Source: Taudactylus pleione
Lineage: Eukaryota > Chordata > Amphibia > Anura > Myobatrachidae
Length of the DNA: 64,000 nt
Assembly (NCBI GenBank): GCA_031769625.1
Contig: JAUIMM010000135.1
Location: 6,685,501-6,749,500 of the forward strand
Direction of reading: 5' to 3'
Positions 1-9,824 of this stretch are shown one piece after another. Position 1 is the first letter of the stretch. Every line of letters begins with the position of its first letter. The notes under the pieces were generated by a model. The model was given only the letters and a program-made list of their open reading frames with translations, made no database searches and was not told the origin of the DNA. The position numbers and the translations under genes were made by a program.

Positions 1-600
1 CTGATAAGTGTGGCTAACGCGCACACACACACAGAAAAAAATAACTTTTTATATACATTTTTTACAAACTGGGGGTGAAGAGCACACATGATGGACAGAG
101 CACCCCTGGACAACACAGCAGCACCCCTTTATGGACTGCAGTGACACAGGAGCCACTGAAGCCCCCTCTTCTGTCTGCAGTACAGGCCCTATAGAGTATA
201 TACAACACAGCCCTTATAGACTACAGCACAGCACAGCCCAGACAGCCCCTATGGACAACAGCAGCCAGCCCCTATGTACAACAGCCAGCCAGCCCCTATG
301 GACAACAGCCAGCCAGTCCCTATGGACAACAGCCAGCCCCTATGACAACAGCAGTCAGCCCCTATGCACAGCAACAGCACAGCCACACAACCCGTCTCCA
401 CCGCCAGAATGAAAATGGCGGTGAGCGTGGGGAACCTTTATAAAATACAAAGCCCATGAGAATCCGACAGCGGGATGATGATGTTTTTCCTTGCTTTGAA
501 ATCAGAGTAGGGCAGGAAAACCCGAGCCGGTCTTGGATCCGACTCGGATCTGCAAAATTCGGGTGGGTTTGGTTCTCTGAGAACCAAACCCGCTCCTCTC
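1..600 (-). mobile_element. 5' end of a decayed hAT element (older relative of the two large copies)
   Basis: This is the terminal, non-coding 5' part of a hAT transposon in minus orientation, cut by the left edge of the window. It shares its order of sequence blocks with 45325-45917: a CA-rich stretch, short blocks containing 'cagcccctatgg', a TATA-like 'tttataaa' near 438-445, an 'aaaatggcgg' motif (YY1-like) near 412-421, then a subterminal palindrome with 'ggttctctgagaacc' near 571-585 and an end at 'cccgctcctctc'. The transposase itself is outside the window. The small open frames across it are low-complexity and not credible genes. The assignment rests on shared layout with the two complete copies, and the exact terminus is uncertain by a few bases because its partner end is absent. 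Confidence 0.6.
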
Positions 601-1150
601 CAGTTCTTATCTTCGAGATTGGAGATAAAACAAAACCCTTAATTGACTGCCCAACTATTAACTATCTGGAATGCCCATTTATAACTTATTTTGGTTCTGG
701 GAATCTTCAGAGTCTTGTTTAGATTAAGTAGGTTTTTTTTTTCAATTCCAATTGGATTAAATCAAGTCAAGCCAGGAATGAAGTGTCACGTACTGTAAGT
801 ATTAAGTTTAGGAAAAACTGTTTGTTTTATACTGTATGGTGACAATATCGTTTTCCTTTAACAAAATAAGACGGCACAACCAGAGTTTTATCAATATAAC
901 ATTTAAAAAAAAACCTTATTTTAAAGGGCAAATATTTTCCATTATTTTGAAAAAATATATATAATGCCGCAATAACAATTAAATTAAATTAAATTAATTA
1001 TACTTATTACCTTAGTACCCACAGCACAGGGTTACCAATATGGGCCAATGTACTATTTATGTTATCTGTAAGCACACATTCATGCACCCCTCCTTACCCC
1101 CAGAAGACCAGACCCAGTGCAGAAGGAGGAACGAGATTGTTCAGTGCCAA
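601..1150. other. AT-rich sequence, nothing recognised
   Basis: I see no gene, RNA or mobile-element signature here. There is a short 'aaatt' run near 977-1000 and otherwise plain AT-rich sequence. Confidence 0.4.
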
Positions 1151-1156
1151 CTGATT

Positions 1157-1545
1157 TTTGGGATGCCGTCGCTTACATTACCGGTGCCAGCATATCAATG
1201 CCGGTCAAAATCCCAGCGCCGGCATCCCCACTGCTGGCATGCCATAGGTAAGTAATGGAGTGGGGGAGGTTAGGTTTAGGGTTTAGGCACTAGGGGAGGG
1301 TTAGGGTTAGACACTAAGGGGGGACGGTTAGGATTAGTGTGCGGGGAGGGGGAAGTTAGGTTCAGGCACTGAGGGGGAGGTTAGAATTAGGCACCAAAGA
1401 GGCAGGGATAGGGTAGGAAGAAGGGGAGAGTTAGCATATCGACCAACAAGTGTCGGGACAGTATGTTAACCCTGTCGGGAACCCGGCATCGCGATTCTGA
1501 CCGTGAGGGTCCCGACTTTCGGTATGTCATACCGATTCCCTGTTT
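1157..1545. repeat. MITE-like repeat with TTAGGG-like minisatellite core, copy 1
   Basis: The ends carry variants of 'cgggatgccggc' in opposite orientations ('gggatgccgtcgcttacat' at the left, 'cccgactttcggtatgtcat' at the right). The core, about 1255-1440, is a degenerate array of a unit near 'ggttagggttaggcactaggggga'. Two more copies with the same outer and inner parts lie at 29684-30050 and 47678-48135. The dispersed occurrence and flanking dyad symmetry point to a non-autonomous transposon. The class is not determined. Confidence 0.55.
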
Positions 1546-2018
1546 GTGGTGAATCTCTATAGGTGATAACTTTAAAAGAAGTACATTGTTTTTTATTGAT
1601 ATGAAGTATAAAGTGCTTCCAGGTATAAATATGATATTATCATAGTCGCTCTTATCACTATGAAATCGCTCTGTTTCTTGGCCACAATTTAATTTTTCCT
1701 CTGCAAATTGAGTCTTATCAAATTCCTTAAATTCAGCATAATTTTTTTACTTTTGTAGTTTTTGTTGTATGGTCTCCACAGAATAATGCTTTTTTATGAT
1801 TTTTAAGGTGTGGGTAGAATTATATTTGTGCCATAGATATCACTTTGAACTGAAACCAAAATGTTATGTTTTGCTCTACTTTAGTCTCTAATCATTTTGT
1901 AACAAAACACAAGTGGGTAATTATCGTTCTGATTGGCAAACTCCAGGAGTGCTTTTACACATACGCACTTGACGTGGTTGATTTGTACACCAATCTTACT
2001 ACGGAACGTATGTATCTC
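1546..2018. other. AT-rich flank of hAT copy 1, no gene
   Basis: Non-repetitive-looking AT-rich DNA up to the hAT target-site duplication. Several short overlapping open frames occur, but none has a recognisable motif or splice context. Confidence 0.35.
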
Positions 2019-2026
2019 CATTATAG
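2019..2026. repeat. 8-bp target-site duplication of hAT copy 1 (left)
   Basis: CATTATAG precedes the terminal TAGGGGTG and is repeated exactly at 8902-8909 after the right terminus. Eight-base duplications are diagnostic of the hAT superfamily. Confidence 0.9.
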
Positions 2027-2027
2027 T

Positions 2028-2170
2028 AGGGGTGAGCGGGTTCGGATTTCTGAAATCCGAACCCCCCCGAGCCCCCCCCGATCCGAGTCCGATCCGAGTC
2101 AGGCTCGACTTTTCCCGCCTGACTCGGATCTGACATCGAGGCAAAACGTCATCATCCCGCCTTCCGAGTC
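2028..2170. promoter_or_regulatory. 5' subterminal motif cluster of hAT copy 1
   Basis: The region holds a perfect palindrome around 'cggatttctgaaatccg' and several direct and inverted copies of 'gatccgagtc' and 'cccgcctgactcgg'. Clusters of this kind inside hAT ends serve as transposase-binding sites. The same block is present in copy 2 at 43850-43990. Confidence 0.5.
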
Positions 2171-2187
2171 TCGCGGGTTTTGGATCC

Positions 2188-2217
2188 TATATAAGGTACC
2201 CGCGTCGGCGCCATTTT
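2188..2217 (+). promoter_or_regulatory. Transposase promoter: TATA box and YY1-like motif
   Basis: A consensus TATATAA lies at 2188-2194, followed by GCCATTTT at 2210-2217, about where transcription would start. The pair is conserved in copy 2 (TATA 43827-43833, GCCATTTT 43804-43811 on the minus strand), and similar pairs occur in the decayed relatives near 412-445 and near 45755. Conservation across diverged copies supports a real promoter. The start site itself is inferred. Confidence 0.6.
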
Positions 2218-2540
2218 CTCACTCGGCTGTGGACAGTGAAGAGGGAGGGTGGGAGTTAGTGCTGTGTAGTGTAGTGTAGTGTAGTGCTGCTGTTGTCCAC
2301 TACTTCAAAGTCCATAGGGGCTGGCTGTGTTGTGCTGTGCTGCTGTTGTTAATAGGGGCTGTGTCCACTACTTCAAAGTCCATAGGGGCTGGCTGGACTG
2401 TGTTGTGCAGTCAGTTCTCCATAGGGGCTGTGTCCACTCCAAAGTCCTGTGCAGTGTCCCAGTCCTAAAGGGGTGCTGTAGTGTTGTCCAGGGGGTGCTC
2501 TGTCCATCAGGGGTGCTCCCCCCAAGTGCTAAAAAAATAA

Positions 2541-5103
2541 TATATTTTCTGTGTTTGTGAATTGTGTGCGCAGTAGCCGCACGTGCATCAACAAAGTAGT
2601 GCCAAGCGTGCGCCTGTGTCATAAGTAAAGGGCCGGCTGGCTTGACCGTTAAGGGTGCTGTAACCCCCGAAAGTACACTCCAGTCCAAACCAAAAAAAAA
2701 ATTATTTTCTGTGTTTGTGAATTGTGTGCGCAGTAGCCGCACGTGCATCAACAAAGTAGTGCCAAGCGTGCGCCTGTGTCATAAGTAAAGGGCCGGCTGG
2801 CTTGACCGTTAAGGGTGCTGTAACCCCCGAAAGTACACTCCAGTCCAAACCCCAAAAAAAATTATTTTCTGTGTTTGTGAATTGTGTGCGCAGTAGCCGC
2901 ACGTGCATCAACAAAGTAGTGCCAAGCGTGCGCCTGTGTCATAAGTAAAGGGCCGGCTGGCTTGACCGTTAAGGGTGCTGTAACCCCCGAAAGTACACTC
3001 CAGTCCAAACCTAAAAAAAAATTATTTTCTGTGTTTGTGAATTGTGTGCGCAGTAGCCGCACGTGCATCAACAAAGTAGTGCCAAGCGTGCGCCTGTGTC
3101 ATAAGTAAAGGGCCGGCTGGCTTGACCGTTAAAGGGTGCTGTAACCCCCGAAAGTACACTCCAGTCCAAACCAAAAAAAAATTATTTTCTGTGTTTGTGA
3201 ATTGTGTGCGCAGTAGCCGCACGTGCATCAACAAAGTAGTGCCAAGCGTGCGCCTGTGTCATAAGTAAAGGGCCGGCTGGCTTGACCGTTAAGGGTGCTG
3301 TAACCCCCGAAAGTACACTCCAGTCCAAACCTAAAAAAAAATTATTTTCTGTGTTTGTGAATTGTGTGCGCAGTAGCCGCACGTGCATCAACAAAGTAGT
3401 GCCAAGAGTGCCCCTGTGTCATAAGTAAAGGGCCGGCTGGCTTGACCGTTAAAGGGTGCTGTAACCCCCGAAAGTACACTCCAGTCCAAACCAAAAAAAA
3501 ATTATTTTCTGTGTTTGTGAATTGTGTGCGCAGTAGCCGCACGTGCATCAACAAAGTAGTGCCAAGCGTGCGCCTGTGTCATAAGTAAAGGGCCGGCTGG
3601 CTTGACCGTTAAAGGGTGCTGTAACCCCTGAAAGTACACTCCAGTCCAAACCAAAAAAAAATTATTTTCTGTGTTTGTGAATTGTGTGCGCAGTAGCCGC
3701 ACGTGCATCAACAAAGTAGTGTCAAGCGTTCGCCTGTGTCATAAGTAAAGGGCCGGCTGGCTTGACCGTTAAGGGTGCTGTAACCCCCGAAAGTACACTC
3801 CAGTCCAAACCAAAAAAAAAATTATTTTCTGTGTTTGTGAATTGTGTGCGCAGTAGCCGCACGTGCATCAACAAAGTAGTGCCAAGCGTGCGCCTGTGTC
3901 ATAAGTAAAGGGCCGGCTGGCTTGACCGTTAAGGGTGCTGTAACCCCCGAAAGTACACTCCAGTCCAAACCAAAAAAAAAATTATTTTCTGTGTTTGTGA
4001 ATTGTGTGCGCAGTAGCCGCACGTGCATCAACAAAGTAGTGCCAAGCGTGCGCCTGTGTCATAAGTAAAGGGCCGGCTGGCTTGACCGTTAAGGGTGCTG
4101 TAACCCCCGAAAGTACACTCCAGTCCAAACCTAAAAAAAAATTATTTTCTGTGTTTGTGAATTGTGTGCGCAGTAGCCGCACGTGCATCAACAAAGTAGT
4201 GCCAAGCGTGCGCCTGTGTCATAAGTAAAGGGCCGGCTGGCTTGACCGTTAAAGGGTGCTGTAACCCCCGAAAGTACACTCCAGTCCAAACCAAAAAAAA
4301 ATTATTTTCTGTGTTTGTGAATTGTGTGCGCAGTAGCCGCACGTGCATCAACAAAGTAGTGCCAAGCGTGTGCCTGTGTCATAAGTAAAGGGCCGGCTGG
4401 CTTGACCGTTAAGGGTGCTGTAACCCCCGAAAGTACACTCCAGTCCAAACCTAAAAAAAAATTATTTTCTGTGTTTGTGAATTGTGTGCGCAGTAGCCGC
4501 ACGTGCATCAACAAAGTAGTGCCAAGAGTGCCCCTGTGTCATAAGTAAAGGGCCGGCTGGCTTGACCGTTAAAGGGTGCTGTAACCCCCGAAAGTACACT
4601 CCAGTCCAAACCAAAAAAAAATTATTTTCTGTGTTTGTGAATTGTGTGCGCAGTAGCCGCACGTGCATCAACAAAGTAGTGCCAAGCGTGCGCCTGTGTC
4701 ATAAGTAAAGGGCCGGCTGGCTTGACCGTTAAAGGGTGCTGTAACCCCTGAAAGTACACTCCAGTCCAAACCAAAAAAAAATTATTTTCTGTGTTTGTGA
4801 ATTGTGTGCGCAGTAGCCGCACGTGCATCAACAAAGTAGTGTCAAGCGTGCGCCTGTGTCATAAGTAAAGGGCCGGCTGGCTTGACCGTTAAGGGTGCTG
4901 TAACCCCCGAAAGTACACTCCAGTCCAAACCAAAAAAAAAATTATTTTCTGTGTTTGTGAATTGTGTGCGCAGTAGCCGCACGTGCATCAACAAAGTAGT
5001 GCCAAGAGTGCGCCTGTGTCATAAGTAAAGGGCCGGCTGGCTTGACCGTTAAAGGGTGCTGTAACCCACAAAGTACACTCCAGTCCGAACCAATAAAAAA
5101 TTT
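2541..5103 (+). repeat. 160-bp tandem array in hAT leader, 16 units
   Basis: Sixteen head-to-tail units of about 160 bp start at 2544 and recur every 160 bp to 4944, with a truncated seventeenth at 5104-5125. Units differ by single substitutions and by 1-2 bases around 'gttaagggtgc' and the A-tract. On the plus strand the unit has no ATG, so it would leave a transcript free of upstream starts. The 70-codon open frame repeated on the minus strand is a by-product: the unit length is not a multiple of three, so the frame closes in every unit. Variant markers recur at a 1120-bp spacing, showing a seven-unit higher-order duplication. Confidence 0.95.
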
Positions 5104-5150
5104 ATTTTCTGTGTTTAGCCGCACGTATATATCAAATCGATATAACATAA

Positions 5151-8100
5151 ATGGAGGACCAAACTTTCTCCGATAAAAATAAAATAGAGAAAGATCAAGA
5201 ACCACTTCCTCCTAGTGCTGAAGCTGCTGCCACTAGTCATGACATAGACGATAACATGCCATCAACGTCGTCTGCCAAGGCCGATGCCCAATGTCATAGT
5301 AGAGGGCACATACAATCCCAAATGGCAAAGTTCAGGAAAATGACCTTGAAAAAGACATTTAAATCAGCTGAAGAGAAACGTAAACTTGCCAATATGCCAT
5401 TTACGACACGGAGTGGCAAGGAACGGCTAAGGTCGATCCCTAGTATGTTCATGACTAGTGGTTCAGCTTCACATGACGATGGAAGCACTCCTCCCACTAA
5501 AAAAATCAAAAGAGTTAAGCTGGCAAAAGCACAGCGAAGAACTGTGCTTTCTAAGAAGATATCACAAATCCCCAAAGAGAGTCCAAGTGTGGTGGTGGTT
5601 GCGATGCCTGACCTTCCCAGCACTGGACGGGAAGAGGTGGCTCTTTCCACCATTTGCACGCCCCCTGCAAGTGCTGAAAGGAGCACCCACAGTCCACTTG
5701 CTGATATGCAAATTGAAGATGTCACTGTTGAAGTACAACAGGATGAGGATACTGGTGTAGCTGGCGCTGAGGAGGAAGTTGGCGAGGAGGATTCTGATGG
5801 TGATGTGGTTTGTTTAAATCAGGCTCCGGGGGAGACAGTTGTTGTCCGTGGGATGAAAAAGCCCATCACGGTCATGCCTGGGCAGAAGACCAAACATTCC
5901 ACCTCTTTGGTCTGGCAATATTTCTATCCAAATCCGGACAACAACTGTCTTGCCATATGTACCATATGTAAAGGTGAAATAAGTAGGGGTAGGGACGTCA
6001 ACCACCTAGGAACATCCTCCCTTATACGGCACCTGCAGCGCGTTCATAAAAAGTTACTGTCAAGTTCAGAAACTTTGGCTCAGACCGTAAGCAGTCCAGG
6101 GACACCTAAATCCCGTTGTCCTGTTGTATCCAAGCGCCTGCAAACCACACCGTCAACTCCCTCCTCGTCAATTTCCTCCTTAGTCAGGATCGGAAGTAGT
6201 CCTGCAGGCCATATCACTGGCATGACTGACTCTCCTATCCGGGATTCCTCCGGAGGATCCTGCATTGCTACGCCTACTGCTGCCGCTGCTGCTGTTGCTG
6301 CTGCTGCTGGGAGTCGTTCATCATCCCAGAGAGGAAGTAGGAACACCACTACTTTTACTAAACAATTGACCCTCCAACAGTCCTTAGCGAGGAGGATGAA
6401 GTACGACAGCAGTCATCCTGAAGCAAAACGTATAACTGAGGCCTTGACTGCTATGTTGGTGTTAGACGTGCGTCCGGTATCCGCCATTAGTGCAGTGGGA
6501 TTTAGACAATTGATGGAGGTAGTGTGTCCCCGGTTCCAAATCCCGTCTAGATTCCACTTCACTAGGCAGGCGATACCGAGACTGTACAGAAACGTCAGAA
6601 AAAGTGTCCTCAGTGTCCTGAAAAATGCCATTGTACACAATGTCCACTTAACCACGGACATGTGGACAAGTGGAACAGGGCAGACTAAGGACTATATGAC
6701 TGTGACAGCCCACTGGGTAGATGTATCACCTTACGCAGCAACAGCAGCAGCGTCACCAGTAGCAGCATCTCAGAAACGCCAGCTCGTTACAAGGCAGGCT
6801 ACGCTGTGTATCACCGGTTTCAGTAAGAGGCACACCGCCGACAACCTCTTAGAGAAACTGAGGGAAATCATCGCCCAGTGGCTTACCCCACTTAGACTCT
6901 CCTGGGGATTTGTGATATCTGACAACGCCACCAATATTGTGCGGGCATTACATCTGGGCAAATTCCAGCACGTCCCATGTTTTGCTCACACAATAAACTT
7001 GGTGGTGCAGAATTTTCTGAAAAGCGACAGGGGCGTGCAGGAGACGCTTTGGGTGGCCCGAAAAATTTCTGGCCACTTTCGCCATTCAGCGACTGCGTGC
7101 CGAAGACTGGAGCGCCAGCAAACACTCTTGAACCTGCCCCGCCATCACCTGAAGCAAGAGGTTGTGACGCGGTGGAACTCAACCCTCTATATGCTTCAGA
7201 GGATGGAGGAGCAGCAAAAGGCCATACAAGCCTATACATCCACCTATGACATAGGCAAAGGAGGGGGTATGCACCTGACTCAAGCGCAGTGGAGAATGAT
7301 TTCCGTGTTGTGCAAGGTTCTTCAGCCCTTCGAACTTGCCACACGTGAAGTCAGTTCAGACACTGCCAGCTTGAGTCAGGTCATTCCCCTCATCAGGCTT
7401 TTGCAGAAGCAGCTGGAGAAAGTGAAGGAGGAGCTAAGACGGAGCGATTCCGCTCGGCATGTGGGACTTGTGGATGAAGCCCTTCATTCGCTTTGCCAGG
7501 ATTCCAGGGTGGTCAATCTGTTGAAATCAGACCACTACATTTTGGCCACCGTGCTCGATCCTAGGTTTAAAGCCTATGTGGTGTCTCTCTTTCCGGCCGA
7601 CACAAGCCTGCAGAGGTGCAAAGACCTGCTGGTGAACACACTGTCAGCTGAAGCGGAACGTGACACGTCAACGGCTCCTTCTTCATTTTCTCCCGCAACT
7701 GGGGCTGCCAGGAAAAAACTTAGGTATCCTAAGCAACCCGCTGGCGGTGATGCAGGGCAGGCAGGACCAAGTTTGGACATCTGGTCCGGACTGAAGGACC
7801 TGGCAACAATTTCTGACATGTCTACTGTCACTGCATATGATACTGTCACCATTGACAGAATGGTGGAGGATTACATCGGTGACAGCATCCAAGTAGGCAT
7901 GTCAGACAGTCCATACCTGTACTGGCAGGAAAAAGAGGCAATTTGGAGGCCCCTGTACAAACTGGCTCTATTTTACCTGAGTTGCCCCCCCTCCAGTGTG
8001 TACTCCGAAAGAGTGTTTAGTGCAGCCGGGAACCTTGTCAGCGAAAGGCGTAGGAGGTTGCTTCCACAGAATGTGGAGAAGATGATGTTCATCAAAATGA

Positions 8101-8267
8101 ATTATCAGCTCTTCCAGGGAGACCAGCCTCCAGAAGGTACAGAGGGACCTGTGGTGGTGGATTCAAGTGGGGACGAGTTAATACTTTGTGAGGATGAGGA
8201 TGTACACACTGAAGAGGGTGAGGAATCGGTGGATGAGGAGGATGAGGATGACATCTTGCCTCCGTAG
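5151..8267 (+). CDS. hAT transposase with BED zinc finger, 1038 aa, open
   Basis: The product should cut and paste the surrounding element in the nucleus. The N-terminal 240 residues are basic, then acidic, and low in complexity. A BED finger follows at about 248-300, with C270-x2-C273 and H294-x4-H299. The RNase H-like catalytic core shows D503 in 'TTDMWTS', D591 in 'ISDNATN', the CxxH motif C610-F-A-H613, and a glutamate, probably E733 in 'ATREVSS', after the helical insertion. The hAT dimerisation region spans about 917-986, with 'SSVYSERVFSAAG' and 'RRRLLPQNVEKMM'. The C-terminus is acidic. The start is the first ATG after the tandem array and gives the same N-terminus as copy 2. Unlike copy 2 the frame is uninterrupted. 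The family assignment is firm; the activity is inferred. Confidence 0.93.
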   Translation: MEDQTFSDKNKIEKDQEPLPPSAEAAATSHDIDDNMPSTSSAKADAQCHSRGHIQSQMAKFRKMTLKKTFKSAEEKRKLANMPFTTRSGKERLRSIPSMFMTSGSASHDDGSTPPTKKIKRVKLAKAQRRTVLSKKISQIPKESPSVVVVAMPDLPSTGREEVALSTICTPPASAERSTHSPLADMQIEDVTVEVQQDEDTGVAGAEEEVGEEDSDGDVVCLNQAPGETVVVRGMKKPITVMPGQKTKHSTSLVWQYFYPNPDNNCLAICTICKGEISRGRDVNHLGTSSLIRHLQRVHKKLLSSSETLAQTVSSPGTPKSRCPVVSKRLQTTPSTPSSSISSLVRIGSSPAGHITGMTDSPIRDSSGGSCIATPTAAAAAVAAAAGSRSSSQRGSRNTTTFTKQLTLQQSLARRMKYDSSHPEAKRITEALTAMLVLDVRPVSAISAVGFRQLMEVVCPRFQIPSRFHFTRQAIPRLYRNVRKSVLSVLKNAIVHNVHLTTDMWTSGTGQTKDYMTVTAHWVDVSPYAATAAASPVAASQKRQLVTRQATLCITGFSKRHTADNLLEKLREIIAQWLTPLRLSWGFVISDNATNIVRALHLGKFQHVPCFAHTINLVVQNFLKSDRGVQETLWVARKISGHFRHSATACRRLERQQTLLNLPRHHLKQEVVTRWNSTLYMLQRMEEQQKAIQAYTSTYDIGKGGGMHLTQAQWRMISVLCKVLQPFELATREVSSDTASLSQVIPLIRLLQKQLEKVKEELRRSDSARHVGLVDEALHSLCQDSRVVNLLKSDHYILATVLDPRFKAYVVSLFPADTSLQRCKDLLVNTLSAEAERDTSTAPSSFSPATGAARKKLRYPKQPAGGDAGQAGPSLDIWSGLKDLATISDMSTVTAYDTVTIDRMVEDYIGDSIQVGMSDSPYLYWQEKEAIWRPLYKLALFYLSCPPSSVYSERVFSAAGNLVSERRRRLLPQNVEKMMFIKMNYQLFQGDQPPEGTEGPVVVDSSGDELILCEDEDVHTEEGEESVDEEDEDDILPP

Positions 8268-8319
8268 AGCCAGTTTGTGCAGGGACACATTAATTGCCAG
8301 CTTGTTTTGTGGGGGCCCA

Positions 8320-8384
8320 AACGAACCAATCATTTCAGCCACAGTTGTGTGGCAGACCCTGGCGCTGAAATGATTGATTTGTTA
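8320..8384 (+). promoter_or_regulatory. Hairpin in the hAT 3' untranslated region
   Basis: Arms 'aaccaatcatttcagc' and 'gctgaaatgattgatttgtt' face each other across about 25 bases. In copy 2 (around 38430-38495) the arms are an even better match. Conservation between copies is expected at their age, so function is not shown. It could act in RNA stability or be an internal relic. Confidence 0.45.
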
Positions 8385-8754
8385 AAGTGTGCATGTCCTG
8401 TTTATACAACATAAGGGTGGGTGGGAGGGCCCAAGGACAATTCCATCTTGCACCTCTTTTTTTCTTTGCATTATGTACAGTTTGGGGCCTAGTTTTTCTA
8501 ACTGCCATCCTGCCTGCCACTGCAGTGTCACTCCTAGATGGGTCACGTGTTTGTGCCGCCCACTCGTGTCGCTTAGCATAGTCATCCAGCTACCTCGGTG
8601 CAACCTTTTGGACATAAAAACACTATTGTGAGGTGTGAGGTGTTCAGAATAGACTGGAAATGAGTGGAAATTAAGGTTATTGAGGTTAATAATAGCATAG
8701 GAGCAGAAAAACCTACAAATTCTGTGATTTTAGCTGTTTTTATGCTTTTTTTCA

Positions 8755-8893
8755 AAAAAATACAGATCCAAAACACAAAACCCAGAACCCAAAACACGGA
8801 AGGGTGGTTTTGGCAAAACCAATCCAGATCCAAAACACGAAGAAAGATCCAGATCCAAAACCAAAACACAAAACACGAAAAGTGGCCGGTGCA
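8755..8893. promoter_or_regulatory. 3' subterminal motif cluster of hAT copy 1
   Basis: At least four copies of 'agatccaaaacac', or close variants with 'gaag' or 'ccaaaac' tails, crowd the last 140 bp of the element. This is the arrangement expected for subterminal transposase-binding sites. The same cluster lies at 37920-38050 in copy 2. Confidence 0.5.
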
Positions 8894-8901
8894 CACCCCT
8901 A

Positions 8902-8909
8902 CATTATAG
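8902..8909. repeat. 8-bp target-site duplication of hAT copy 1 (right)
   Basis: CATTATAG, identical to 2019-2026. Confidence 0.9.
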
Positions 8910-8910
8910 T

Positions 8911-9450
8911 GATAGTTGTGTGCAAAAAATGCTGCAAAGTAAGAATTCTTTCATAAATAGAAGTGTTAGTAGTTTATTTTTATCAATTAACTAAATGCAA
9001 AGTGAATAAATGGAAGAGAAATCTAAAACATATCAATATCTAGTGTGACCACCCTTTGTTTTCAAAACAGTATATGTTGAAGATAGTTATTAATGACATT
9101 GGCTGTATGTTTGGGGTTGTTGTCCTGCTGCAGAATAAATTTCTAGCCAATCAGAAGCCTCCCTGATGGTATTGCATGATGGATAAGTACCATTCATCAG
9201 CATTGAGGGCACCATTAATCCTGACCAAATCCCCAACTCCATTTGCTGAAATGCAGCCCCAAACTTGCAAGGAACCTACAGTATGCGTCACTGTTACCTG
9301 CAGACACTCATTATTGTACCGCTTATCTTGGTGTATGATAAGTGGAGTTCACATAATTTCTTGTTATTGAAAATGTCAATACAGAGCCAGTAAATCTGGA
9401 TTTCACCTCTTCAATAAGGACCTAGTTTTCCCTCTTACTAATATATGTAG
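8911..9450 (-). pseudogene. Remnant of a Tc1-like transposase
   Basis: Read on the minus strand, about 9360-9100 translates to pieces such as 'VWGCISANGVGDLVRING' and, after a frameshift, the counterpart of the QQDN-PKH segment of Tc1-type transposases. The plus-strand part near 8990-9060 ('agtgtgaccaccctttg') matches the usual non-coding arm of this Tc1 group. Stops and frame changes show that it is dead. It is a different Tc1 lineage from the element at 35512. hAT copy 1 is inserted beside it. Confidence 0.65.
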
Positions 9451-9499
9451 CGCTTGTAATTTGCCATCTTTTGAGTCTCCTTCAGCTCTGATAGAACCC

Positions 9500-9820
9500 T
9501 TAGAAGACCCTTAGAAATAAATCCAGAAAATCATGTATGTCAGCAAGATCATCTTCCTCCAACTTTTCCAAAGTGACAGAACTATCGTGCCTTTCATATG
9601 CCCATGCATATGCTGTGCGTTTGCATGGGTGCACGCACATTGCCTGTATGCATCTGGTAAGACAAGCATGCACAGGCATCTAGTAGGACACCTGTCTATG
9701 TGTTGTGTGGTGATAGGAATTGCACATAGTGACTCATAAGTAGCCAGTCATAACCATTGGTTTTTCAGAATCAGCCATTTTAATGTAGACAGCCAATCAG
9801 AAAGCACCATAGTCTTCAAA
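9500..9820. other. No feature recognised
   Basis: Mixed-composition sequence between the Tc1 remnant and the Harbinger-like remnant, with no supported gene. Confidence 0.3.
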
Positions 9821-9824
9821 AGGT

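Larger units (their letters stand above)
2027..8901 (+). mobile_element. Complete hAT DNA transposon, copy 1 (6875 bp)
   Basis: The element runs from TAGGGGTG (2027-2034) to its inverted counterpart CACCCCTA (8894-8901), inside a perfect 8-bp duplication CATTATAG. Layout: a 5' subterminal region with inverted 'gatccgagtc' motifs, a TATA-box promoter, a 16-unit 160-bp tandem array, an open transposase gene, a 3' region with a hairpin, and a 3' subterminal region with repeated 'agatccaaaacac' motifs. hAT transposases bind short terminal repeats plus subterminal motifs, so the motif clusters at both ends are the likely binding sites. With an open reading frame and intact ends it could be autonomous. 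Mobility is inference. It has inserted next to the remnant of a Tc1-like element. Confidence 0.93.

Noticed and set aside
1255..1440. Interstitial telomere
   Set aside because: The motif is only TTAGGG-like and is embedded in a longer, imperfect unit within a dispersed repeat present at three sites.
2537..5110. CRISPR-like array
   Set aside because: Whole units repeat without variable spacers, in a eukaryotic transposon leader.
2368..5205. Repeated 70-codon minus-strand open frames in the hAT leader (and plus-strand counterparts at 41606-43643)
   Set aside because: They are one frame seen in every 160-bp unit. The unit is not a multiple of three so each closes, and the strand is opposite to the transposase. 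By-product of the repeat.
5294..8329. Open frames overlapping the hAT transposase in other frames and strands
   Set aside because: They lack independent motifs and mirror each other in the two copies only because the copies are nearly identical.
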